Assembly: GCA_025618425.1 (NCBI GenBank)
Contig: CM046851.1
Location: 5,169,267-5,233,266 of the forward strand
Source: Heliocidaris tuberculata
Lineage: Eukaryota; Echinodermata; Echinoidea; Camarodonta; Echinometridae
Direction: 5' to 3'
Length of the DNA stretch: 64,000 nucleotides
Shown: one piece after another, positions 47,236 through 59,866 of the stretch
How the letters are laid out: every line of letters starts with the position of its first letter
Numbering within the stretch: the stretch's first letter is position 1
The notes under the pieces: model-generated
What the model was told of the DNA's origin: nothing
Database searches by the model: none
What the model saw: the letters and a program-made list of their open reading frames with translations, nothing else
Program-made: the position numbers and the translations under genes

Positions 47236-50200
47236 TGTAGACGTCGTTTTCTTGTCCATCTTTTCCTTAATTTCTCGTCCATCCTGCCTTCAAGAACAAA
47301 ACCAATGGTGGAAACTTGTAGGAAATGCATGTCCATTTTACTTCCAACTCAAAGATTCGTTAAAAATCTCCCATTTTTTCACCCAATGCCAGATGAAAAA
47401 ACGGAAAATCTCATACTAATTAACCGAAAACCACCCAACACCACCTTTTTGTTGCAGGGCTGATTACTTAAAAACGGAATCTTGAATCTTTATGAAAGTT
47501 GGCACAGACATGAGTGTTGGTAGGAGAATTATGCTGTGAAAACAACAAGGTCATGATGTAATTATGACTTTATCCAGGTGCCATTTTCTGAAAATCAACT
47601 TATTGTCATGTATGGTCATGTATGTTCATAACGAAATGTCATTTCTCTTTCATATTTCGGATGGTCAATTTCACTGTCATATATATGGCCATCTTATCAT
47701 TGTCGTCAACCCTATCATGATCACTATCTTGCCCAATCATCATATCTTACATAAGAATTCACCAGTTCAAGACAGACCACCTAATTCGTCTTCAGTGACG
47801 AATTAAATTTCTAGTTATATTTAAGTTTATGAAAGGAACCAGTAGATCGATTTTTCCCCATAGGGCATGAATTATCGTGTCATTATATCAACCAGAAAAA
47901 GGTGTACAATCACGAAATACAGTTAGCCGTTACAGGTAATCGGCATATTATAGGATGGTATTGGTGTGATGAATACGAGGCGGTACAGTGTAACAATGAT
48001 TTATTATACACGGTATGATATATTTCCGTTTTCCATTTTATATGGCCGGTTTCGCTCAAAATGTTGCTTATTGTCGCTAAACATCGCTAAAAGTCGCTAA
48101 ATGTCGCTAATGGCAGAGGCGAACCCTGATTTTCGCCAACATCCGTCAGAAAAGTTGGCGAATCCAAAATTCGCAACGTTCGTATAAAGCATTCGCCGCT
48201 CAGTGAGATACCCCCTTAAAAGGACACATCGCATGTAACAATGGGCCTGCGAAATGGCTGGGAGGCTGGGCAGTGGGCAGGCATGTTTGGGCAGGCAGCA
48301 CAGATTCAGAACGTAGTGAATTGTAGGACGGCCAGTAAAATATTATATTCTTTCGTTACGTTGGTGGGCAGGTAATTGTTGTTTGTGTCGTTAATGTATG
48401 CATACTTATGTAAGTAAGTGCAGCTGCCCAAGTACAAGAATAGGTGCTTATGCACAGGATTAGTTTCGCAGGTAATGCGGGCCATGAGCCGTGGGGTGTG
48501 ATTAGAGGAGGTTTGAGGAGTCCAGCTTGCATGTTCATTACGACAAACTTCCAATTTGTTTACACTAAATGAAAATTAGTGAAATGGTTATTTTGCAAAA
48601 GTGGATCCGAATGTTTTCCAGAGTTTTTGCTCATTTAGTTTTATCGCTGTTTTTTATTTTTTAAATTTTTTTGTACTTGGCTTACTTGTCGCAGAATAAT
48701 TGTTACAGTGTAACCTCGTCATAAAGAACAATGTTATAACAAACTCTCGTTATAACAAGATAGTTCTCATGATCACACTCCTTTGTGTTTCACTGGTTTT
48801 TAATCCGGACACAAGGTTTCAATATAACAAGGAAATTTTCTTGGTCCCAAGGAGTTAGTTAACGAAGTTTCACTGCATTTTGTTGTGGTCATAAGACCAA
48901 TTCCACCTCCGCTTTATGTATTTGGCCCTCTATAGGCGACGCCATAGCTGCGGTGTGTGAGCGCGCTGACCGCGATTGGCTCGGTGTACTAAATCAATGA
49001 AAGATATAAGATATGCCCTGATATTGTTTCAATAACTTTATTTTAAATCAATAAAATAAAGCATGGATACATGGGTAGATGATGTCAGACAACGGCCATA
49101 TCTGACAGATGAAGGTATGATGTATTTTTGTACTTTCGTTACTTTTTCCCCTTAGTTTTGTCAGTAAAAGTTTGTTGATGACCAAGAATTGCTGATGGTT
49201 TTTATCAGGGAGCTCGCTTCCTGTTGCTAGTAAATGCGTGTGTTAGAGGAGCAGGAGAGTGAACAAGACATAGAGAGAGAGAGAGAGAGAAGAGAGGGGG
49301 AGATAGTATAAGAGAGAGAGAGAGAAGAGAGGGGGAGATAGTATAAGAGAGAGAGAGAGAAGAGAGGGGGAGATAGTATAAGAGAGAGAGAGAGAGTGAG
49401 TGAGACAGAGGGAGGGGCAGGGGGGAGAGAGGGAGGGGAGAGGGGGAGGGAGAGTGAAGGATAGTGAGAGAGAGAGGGGGGGGGGGATAGTGAGAGCGAG
49501 AGAGGGATATGAGAGAGAGAGAGAGGGATAGTGTGTGTGTGTGAGAGAGAGAGAGAAAGAGAGACCGTGTATTTCTAAGTATGATCAAACCAAAACAGAC
49601 CTACCAGCCCCCCCCCCCCAACAACAACACACATTTTGTTTATGGAGGCCTACAGGCATCCAAGGGGGGGGGGGGGGGGGTGACAAGAGAAGAAAATAGG
49701 GAGGAAGAAGAAACAAGGGTGGGGGGGGGGGTGAGGGAGAGGACCAGATCCTACAACACAATGTCCTTTTTCATCTAAATAAATCCACCTTTGGGTCATT
49801 CCCCCCCCCCCCCACACACACACACGGACAAACACTATTTCATGCCCTGCATTGCCCCAGACTACAAACATAAGAGTTAAAGGGTTCATTAAGAGAAAAC
49901 GTTTCAAAACCAAAATTAAATGAAGCTATTAAATTGTAGAAGCACAATATACTTCATGAGAATGAAATGGACTTTTATTTTCATTTTTGTTTTGTTTTGT
50001 TTGTTTTAGGTATTCAGGATTACTTCCTAAAGCGTTTGGCTTGTGATGAAGCACCAAATAATAATTACAGATCATTGATTGAGGGACAAAACTACCTTAG
50101 ATCTGGGTGGGTTATTTGTCCAACCCACCCAGATCTAAGGTTCAGGTATCATAGTGCTTAAGGGAAATGTACGTTATTCACAACATATTAACAATTATCA

Positions 50201-53200
50201 TGAAGTACAAGTGACAATGAAAAGAGCAAATGCAGAAATCATTCAAGTACAATGTGACTGTATGGCAAACCAAGGGAGATGCTGCAGTCACACTGCAGGC
50301 CTTGCATACAAAATTAATCATGCAGCTCTCAAGGGTTATATTGGTGTGGCCTGCACAGACTCGTCATGCTTGTGGAATAAGTCCACGACACAGAATGTTC
50401 TCCCAGACTCTGTTGAAAACAACCGTGCTGAAGACAACACTGCTGCCAAGTCCACATCTGTAACCACCAAGGCACTAGAGACAGATGAAGATGTCATCAG
50501 ACACTTAACAACAGGTCCAGTGGCTGGCCTGGCTACCATCCCCGGGACAATCTGGAATCACGTTCTGAAGGCTTCAGCAATCAACTCTTCATCAAATGAC
50601 TTGGAAGATTTACCACAGAATCATGGCAATTGTGTGGCCCGTGATTGTGAACTTTGTAACAAGGTGTATGAGAAGTACATTGCCTGTGATGAGAAGAAAC
50701 GTGAAAAACTTGCGAATGCCACCTCATCCCAAGATTCAGCACTATGGCAAGATCAACGCAAGATCCGGATAACAGGCAGTGGGGCTTCGGAAGTGCCAAA
50801 GAAGGCCGATCCAAAGAAATGGATAGACAGAAAACTGAATAACAGATTCATGGGCAACTCCTCAACTCGCTATGGTCAATAATGTGAACCAATAGCTCGA
50901 AGCTACTACGAGCGCACATTCCACAAGAAAATTGAAACAACTGGACTGGTTGTTGATCCAACTGACAACTGGCTGGGAGCTAGCCTGGATGGAATTGTGG
51001 ACAGTGACACAATTTTAGAGATAAAATGCCCAATTGAAAAGAAACCTGAACCATACAATGGCAGCTTAACCAACATGCTTCAGGCCAACAAATATGATGT
51101 ACGTTTTGTGAATGGAAAACTATGTTTTACGCCAAACTACAGCTGGTTCTGGATATTATTACCAAGTGCAAATAGCAATGCATTGTTCTAGTAAAAGAAA
51201 GTGCAAGTTTCTTGTGTGGACACCATCTGAGCAAGTGATTGTAGATGCTCTGTACGACCAGCAGTGGGTGGAAAAACAGTTAGATCATCTAAGAGGAATG
51301 TATTTTGGACACTTGCTTCCAGCAATTTCATCCAGGCTAGCCCATGGACAATTGAAGATAAAGGAACTGTTGTGAAAATAAATCTACATTGTACAACATG
51401 TACTTCAATCAGGAAAGATCTACTATAACAGTCCAAGATATGAGTATTTATGCACTTCTGAATACCAAATTGATTTACTGTTGATGCATAAAAACAGAGC
51501 TAAACAAAACAAAACAAGAACTTTGGGTTAGATCTCCATGATTTCAAGTTCATGTTGCAATTTATCCAATTATAGGAAATTAGTCAAACAGAGCAGGAAT
51601 CAGCAGGTCTCTCACAGTGTAATTCAAAATAAGTTTTATTATTATTTCATGTATGCTACTTTGCTTTGAAAATGCAGTTACATTGATGTTCTCCAAATGT
51701 ACATTGCACAACAAATGATTGGTTTGGATTTCAAACAAACCAGGAATGCAGGAAAATGATACTGCCCGTTTTAATCAGCAACCTCTTTACAAGAAGTATT
51801 TGCAATCATTGAGCCCTTACAATCAGAACTTACTAAAACCAGTTTCAGTAACTACCCTTCAAACTATTCATAGAATTTGTGATTAATTAAGCACCTTGAT
51901 ATTGTGAATTTTCTCAAAACAGAATCACTTTTAACCACTCATTTACAAATTCTACTTTAGGAATTGCAAAAGTCATTGTATGCCCCTTCTGTCAATTTTA
52001 AAAAAGTAAGTCCTTGAAACTAATGTCTAGATTTTTTTTTCCACCTGTGGTGAGAAAATAGATGTCCTCTATAATTTGTTGTAGATTTGTAAACAAGAAA
52101 AAAAAAATAACATGTATAGCTTGCGAACTACTGACAATACTCTGACATGTTACTTTTGTGTTAAAGAGACAATGAAATTATGCATGCTTTGTAATTGTGT
52201 GCTTATTTTCAGTTTACTGAGGATGATTAAGCTGAAAACTTTAAATGCTTGGCATCTCTCTTGAGTATTTTGATTCAATCATTTAAGTTGATTTATTCCA
52301 TGCCCTCTGCAAAGTCCAACATGTACCCAACTTCATCTTCATCCAATGCACCATCAACATCATCATCATTGTCTATTTCCACTGGTTCCTCCTCTGGGAT
52401 GTCCTCATTTATAAGCTGAGGCTGCATGTTGCAAAGTCCAGCAAACAGTAACAATGTCATCAACATTTCTGAGGTTGCCTGGTATTATACTGCATAGTAA
52501 CTTAAAACACTTAAGTCTTCTTATTGCTCGTTCAACATGAATGCGAACATTTGCTAAGTGCCTTGTGTCAGTAACGATGAGGATGATTAAGCTGAAAACT
52601 TTCTGGTAGTTGTTTCAGTCCTTTCGTAAAAGCAGGGATGCTAAGTTTTACCCCAGGAGGTAAAATAACATCAATTGTAAAACCACGATCAGCTAGCACC
52701 TCATCTCCTGGTATAAGGTGATCAGTAAAGTCAGAGTTTTGTGATATACAAACATCACTTGCTCTCCCTTCAAAAAGCTTGGAAACAAACATAACAAAGC
52801 CATTAGGTGCTATACAATACAAAGCTTTGTATGTGTTATGGCTTTTGTAGTTACTGTAAGTTTGGGCCCTTTTCTTGAGGTGTCCAGGTCTTTGCACAAA
52901 AATTTCCGTACAATCTATTATACAAGTTGCATTAGGGTAGTTCTCAGCAAACGACGAGGGCCTTATTCTTCTCAATGTGTCTCTTGGCAACCACAAAATC
53001 ACATTTTCTCTCATGAATTCTGCCATGACTGGAATCCATGCTAGAAATATACGAAAGGCTGTGGTTCGGGATACATCAAATCGCTTTCCCAAATCTGTTA
53101 ACATAAGTCCAAGGCGAAGACGCATCAGGACAAGGAGGATTTGATCTGGAATGGCTAACTTAAACTTCAATGGTACTTTGAGAAAAGCTAAAAGGGCTTG

Positions 53201-55215
53201 GACATACCCTCAGAACACATCTTTGCTCAGTCCAGTGAAAAATTTTGCATCACTGTCCCTCAAGTCCTGGGCTGACATAGTTGGTAATGGTTCTGTCTGT
53301 GTAGAAGTAGATATTAGCTTTATAGTACTGCCATAGCTGTGATCTCCGGTCACTGGCCACTGAACAGCTGCATCATGCATCTTGACAGTGCTTGGAAGTT
53401 CAACTGTGATGTTATCTTCTGGAGGCCAAACTTCTTCTTTTTCTTCTTCTTCATCTTCAACTTCTTGAGATGCTTCTACATGTACATGTACCTCTGCAGA
53501 AGTACTGGCCTCGCTTTCTGGTCGAAGACATCTCCTCTTTGGAGGCGCTCTACCAGTTGATAACTCCTTCTGTTGGGGAAAATAGAAGTGAAAAATTAAG
53601 AAATCCTAAAGAAAAAGGAAAGAAAAGGACAAAAAATCTGCTATAAATATCCTAACCCAAACAAAATAAAACATAGAAAAAAAAATTAAAAAAACATAAA
53701 AGTGTATCTGTCATGCCATGAAATTTCTCCATTTAGCAACTGAAGTCACAAATTTAGATCTAAAAAAAAACCAACAACAAAAAAATATGGGTAATAAATC
53801 TCAATCAAGTCTGTTGTTTTCTGTTCAGTTATTATTCAGGAATTGATTACTTTTTAAAGAAAAAGTTCATTTTTTAGGCCCTATCATTTTTACAATACCT
53901 TCTTTCAATTTTCAGGTTAGATACTGGTATTCATTTCTGTTTACATAAATTTAGCTTTTTGGTCTTGAACAGGCTAATAAACTTTTACTTACACAAGGAT
54001 CGTATCCCATATGAAGAACTGGGTATGGGTGTGCCTCTGTCGGTTTACCATCAGGAAAATGAATTCCACACACCTGTGAATACATAGAAAGAAAATATTT
54101 ACCACTATGGGGTGCATGTCTTGCCAAATGATACATTATATGCATGAGGAAAACTTAAGAGGGAAATGGTGAGACATCCGTTTGTATGACACGGCCCACT
54201 GCCAATTACAAGGTGGACACTGTGCTAAAAAAACTTTCAAAATGGACTCTAAACAAATAATTATCCCTGAACTTGAAGTATGTCATGCGTTCCCCACCCT
54301 AACTTAGTATTCATATTATGTCTGAAAACATATCCTTAGCAAAAGTTGGCAAGTAAGCCTTAAAAGTGTACTCCTACGATTTTTGCACTTGTACTGTACA
54401 TGTTTTTGTGTACAAGTTGTAATGGCCGTGCCCCGCCCCCTCCACTCCCCCAACCTGGGGTATGACCGTTCGATTGCGGCATGGCAGCCCCACTGCTGGC
54501 ACCGTCGCACTCGCGGTACTGCACTGCCGCAGTAAACGGGAGCACTTAATGTTACCTCGTTTACATGTTTTCATTCATTAAATTGTACGCCAAACTAAAG
54601 TAATATAAAACAAAATTAGACCTTTTACTACATACCACACTATGTTTCTTGACTTCAAAGTCCTTTCTGTTGATGTTTATTACCCACTGGCGACGAATTC
54701 CTTCACATTCCTGACGGCCAGGAAACCTGTGTAGGGACTACGGCTTCACACACAAACAGGCTTCATGAGTCAAAGGCGAGTGAATTTCGCACTCAGTTAG
54801 CTCCCCATTTTTAAGCTTTCTCCAGTTGTTGTGGCATTTGAGCACTGCACAGCTACGACCTGAACTTCCCTGATTATTCCTCATTGCCAACATTAAAATA
54901 AATCTGCATATGTCATTCCAAAATAGAAAAAAAATCGAACGAATGTACATAACGCCCTATTGACTTATGTACTGTAAAAGATCGGGTACACACCGCAGCA
55001 ATAGCGACCAGTCTGCTGCCCTCTACGTTGTGGAATTGGTCTATACATAACTGGGCGTTGTGGCGTGCGCCTGTAATCCAGCTAACAATGGAAGTTATAA
55101 ACTGATTCAGCGGACCCAGGTTCGAGACTGAGTCACGTCTTTCGGATGGTGACGTTAAAGGTCGGTCCCAGACGTAAATAATCATATCTGATTGATACAC
55201 GTCTGTAAAAACCCA

Positions 55216-55249
<34 letters not shown>

Positions 55250-58200
55250 AAATTATGTGGAATATTACTTTCAAGATCGCATCGAAACAAACGAACGGCT
55301 CCCGTTCGTCGTAGTTTGATGTGTTTTGTCTTGTCTTGTCTTGTTCGGGTATAAGGATTGGAAAGGGTGAAGTCAGATGAGTTGAAAGAATTATAGAATA
55401 GACGAGTGGGAGCTATAATTAGAGCCTCTTTGAATATTAAATTCTAAGATAAATTGAAACCTGTGGGATCACAAATATAGGTTTTCCTATTCATTTTCAA
55501 ACTTTTTTCATTCAATTTCACAAATTTTTACTTCAATTTCGTCGCGGGATGTCTGGAACAGGCCAATCTTACTTTCAAATTCGTCTTTCGTCGTTCATTT
55601 TCAAATAAAGTCCATTCAATTTATTCATTTGGCATACATTTTCGTTATTTACAGTTCAAATTCGCCAGTCTCACTCGCAGCACTCATAACAGGATCAATT
55701 TCGTCTTTTGGCAATCATTTTCGTTAAATTTCCATTCAAATTCGTCTCATATCTCTATCTGGTGTGATTTCTCAGTCATTCATGTAATTTTTTTCTGTAA
55801 CCGTTCACATTTTACATTTAGGAGTTAACATACACACACGTGCCCCCCCCCCCAAAAAAAAAACCACAGACACAGACACAGACACACGCACCCACATACA
55901 TACAAACACACCTTAATCCGAGTACACAAAGATACCAGCAGACGTACCGTCTCGCAAACGTAAACACTGACGCTGACAAACGATTTCTAGGCAAACATGA
56001 TTAAAGACAAAATTTTAAGTGTAGAGTTGTAGCCTGTTTAATGTCCAAGAATGGATAACATAATTATGTTTTGCTGCTTTCCAGGGTATAAAAATTAAAG
56101 TTTGCTTCATACGTTATGATGAGAAAACATGAAAGTTAGGAGTTAAAGTTCAAAAGGTGACACTGACATAATTACTGTCCTGAGTTATGACTTTTGACTG
56201 CCGTTTATCCTTCAATCTCCTGTCGTGCAAGGCATCTTGCCAAGTACGTCTGAGCATGACTGTACCACCGAGCGCACTTGTCTGCAATAATGGCATTCAC
56301 GTTGGCCTCAGCAACCTGCTCAAGACACCTCGCTCGCCATCCCTGAAGAGTGACGCCGGCTTCTCTGGCAGCAGCACGGTCACCAATTCTTGCTTGCCAC
56401 TCTGGAAGACTGAGGGTACGCTTGACGTCGGCCTTGAACGCGGAATGAGCCATTTCAACCGGGTTGAGGAAAGGCGAGTATGGAGGGGTGCGGCGAATGA
56501 CCACGTCTTCGAAAGCATCTGGCACTTGAGCATTGACAATTTGACATGAGGGCGGGCATTGTCGTAGATGAGGAAGATCCTTTCCTCGTCTGGTATCATC
56601 TGGCGAACCTCAGCGCACGTCTCATCAGTGAATTGCTGGAAACTTTCCAGCGTTGTCGTCGCCAGCCGAACGGAATGGTGGACCAGTCCGACTTGGTTAG
56701 AGATTGCGAATGTGACGTTACAGTTGGCACCGCGCTGGTTGTTCACCACCCTTCAAACTGGTTCTCCTCTCGCCGCCCTACCGTAGCTTCGTCTTGTCCA
56801 GATGTTGAAATCGCATTCGTCTATGTAAATGCAATGCCCGAGAACACCATCCTGGAGGAACCACTGTGCGTACTCGGCTCGGCGATCCAGGGTCCTCTGC
56901 TCATTCCTGCCTCCGGGTACGTCTTCCGCTAGCTCAATTGTCATCAGCATCCCGTCGAAAATGCGAGCCAGGGTGCTGACAGATATCGCCGGTTTCTGTG
57001 GAAGACGACGTCTAAGCTCCTCATTCATCTGGGTAAGGGTGAGCAGGGGGTTGTCGTCCAACGTTGCCGCCAGCTGATCTCGCATGTCTTGGTCGACTTT
57101 TACTCTGTTGGGCCCACCTCTGGGCCGAGCATCCCTCCTGTCTTGCTACAGGTAGACAGCCACTATTGAGCGGGCTGTTTGTCGGTTGACCCCAAGAGTC
57201 TGTGCAACCTGAAGATAATCGAGGTCTTCACCAAGGAAGGCATCTATGATTCTATTCCTGTCTTGATTAGACACGCGATTGTATGGTCTTCTCTGGCGAT
57301 TTTGGTTGGCAGCCATGTTTTTCGTGTGTATTGTCAAAGCAAACAGTTAGGGAATAATGTGTACCGATACAATTTACGAGAGAAAGTAAAAATATGTCGG
57401 CTTAAAGTTGGTTCACCCTCAAAATAAAGAATCGACAACATCTGACTAATTTGAATGAAAAATTCATGAAATTGTGTGAACAAAAACGAATTTGATCTTC
57501 ACATTCTGCAGTCCGTCAGGGGGAGGGATTAATTTGAATGACAACTGACGATTTTGAATGCTATGTCTTCGAAAATGTTTGACGAAAAACGAATAACAAT
57601 GACAATTGACGAAATTGAAGTTAGGATTTGCGTTCCACGTTCTTCTCGGGACGAAATTGAATAATAAATCTTTGAAATTGAATGACAAAAGTGCGAAAAT
57701 GGATGGGAAAACCTATATTAGTATCAAAGTATACGTATATGCTTCCACCATGCCCACGATTACGATTGAGAAGGAGGGGGGGGGGGCACATAGTTTGCAG
57801 GCACAAACCATGTTAAGTCTTAAAAGAGAGTCTGCGTTGTAAGACTACAATAGGCCATGTACTATAGCTGCCAGTAGGTAGCTGGATTAGGCTCCTCTCA
57901 AGACACAATGATTTTCTGATAAAGTGTCAAATTAGGGTCTATGCTTGCAGACTTGGGGGAACAAGCCCAAGGAATAGGGGGAATACCCGCAGGAGCTGCT
58001 ATCCTGCGGGTTGGTCACGTGATCAATGGCCCCAGGAATCTAGGGGCATTGGGAGGAGCTACTATCTTTCCTGGTTATCACGTGACTAGACAACCCCATA
58101 GCTTTTTCAGTTAGCTTAGTATGTTACCACAGTTCTGGAGCATTTATGTTTGTATGCTTATTATTGTTTCATGACATTGTTTAGAGTTTAGACTGTTTAA

Positions 58201-59813
58201 TAATGTTCATCACCCCTTGTGATATTCAGGCATACTCTGCCTCTGTAAATCAACGCCTTGAACGGCATGAAATGGCAAGTATTGGCAAATTTCTTGTACA
58301 CTTGTTTTCTTCTAAAAATTGAGTACCGGTATGCATGATAGTTCCGAATCCTCGGAAAGGGGTACATTTTAAGGTCATCTGAAAAAAAAATAGAGGTATT
58401 GTTTATTCCTCTTATACACAAAATCCGCCATATTGATATGTAAATACATTAAAATTCTAAAATTAAATCCAAGATATTGCCCGCCCATATGACTTTATTG
58501 CCTAATTAGTGAGAAGATTTTTGTCAAATTTCTTCAAAATACAGAAAAAATAGTAAACCTACATGGGCCTTTAGGGGACTCCTTGAAACAACATAAAGGG
58601 GTTGCTAGGATATGAAAATTTAAAAACGGCTTAATTCAAACGGGGAATCGTTTTACAATGCAATTTTTTCATAACAAATTCTTGCTATCACCCAAACAGG
58701 TGTAAATTTTGAAATAGGCCTACTCAGTGCGTCACATCTAATTCTTAAACTATGAATATTATCTTTTTATTGTTTGCAGATTGGACCTGTAACTTTGAGG
58801 AAAACGATTGCAACATCATACAAGGGCATGGTGATGATGGTGACTTTATACGAGAAGAAAGTTCACGCCTCCTATGTAAGATTAATGCAAATATTTGGTC
58901 CACATTAAAAGAAAAGAAAGAAAAAAAAAAAGAAAATCGAATTACACGTATAGTATTTGTTAGTGTGTAATACTCAACACAGTAGGGTGTATAAAATGCA
59001 CTTGTTGAACAAGGTGTGTGTGTTCTCTCTCTCTCTTTTTGTTCTCTCTCTCTCTCCCTTTCTCTTTCACTTTCTCTCTCCCTCTCTCTCAATCTCCCCT
59101 CTTTCTCTCTCATTCGGCGATATAACCATAGCTTTATAGGCGAGCGATGCTGCTCCACAACTATACTACTCCATTAGTCCCACCGTTGCACTCTACTCCT
59201 CCCTCTTCCAGCTATTTCTTCAAAGTATCCATGCTTCCTCTCCATCCTTCATGTTACTGCTACATTCTCTTAACCTCCTATGCGTCAGAATAATGTCCCC
59301 AAAATCTCATCTGTACGGAGCCCGGGAATGGAAATTAAGATAAAAAAATTTGTGTGAAGAAAAATATAAATCAACGCACTGAAAAAAAATTAAGGTTTAA
59401 ATTTCCTTTTCCTTCAATTTTTTTTTCTTTCGATTTTTTTTTCTCTCGAATTTCTTTTTTTTTTTTTTTTTTTCCCGAAATTTTATTTTTTTTGCGATTT
59501 AATTTTTTTCCTCGATTTTTTTTTGTCCGCTCTTTTCACAGACAGCTAGCCAGTGCACAGACTGGCGCATGGTATTAGATCGGAATATATTAGACGGAAT
59601 ATATATCTGATCCAAATTTCGCTATGGGTACTATAAGGCAATAAACGAAGGCAAAGTGCTAGAGTCGAGAGTTAAGAGCAAGTTTTCCAGTCATTTTTGA
59701 GGATTCTTTATAGCATAAACTTACATGACCGGCCTTTGGTAATACTGGAGAAGTTCACACCCCCTGCAACCCTAATCTTAACCCTTATCGGCATTATTGT
59801 GAATTAGGCCTCA

Positions 59814-59866
<53 letters not shown>

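Larger units (their letters stand above)
48947..54998. mobile_element. ISL2EU-type DNA transposon with two convergent genes
   Basis: A YqaJ-domain gene on the + strand (49063-51375) faces a THAP-DDE transposase gene on the minus strand (54884-52293). This gene pair, convergent within one element, is the mark of the ISL2EU superfamily. Candidate terminal motifs are GCTGCGGTGTGT at 48947-48958 and its complement ACACACCGCAGC at 54987-54998, with weaker similarity further out, so the true ends are a little beyond these points. Both genes are damaged. The element is about 6 kb and sits in intron 1 of copy D. Confidence 0.8.

Noticed and set aside
49205..49588. Open minus-strand frame rich in SLSLSL
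   Set aside because: Pure artefact of the GA microsatellite in an intron; no homology features.
56187..56932. Two plus-strand frames over the Tc1-type element
   Set aside because: They are antisense to the transposase, whose motifs are clear on the minus strand.
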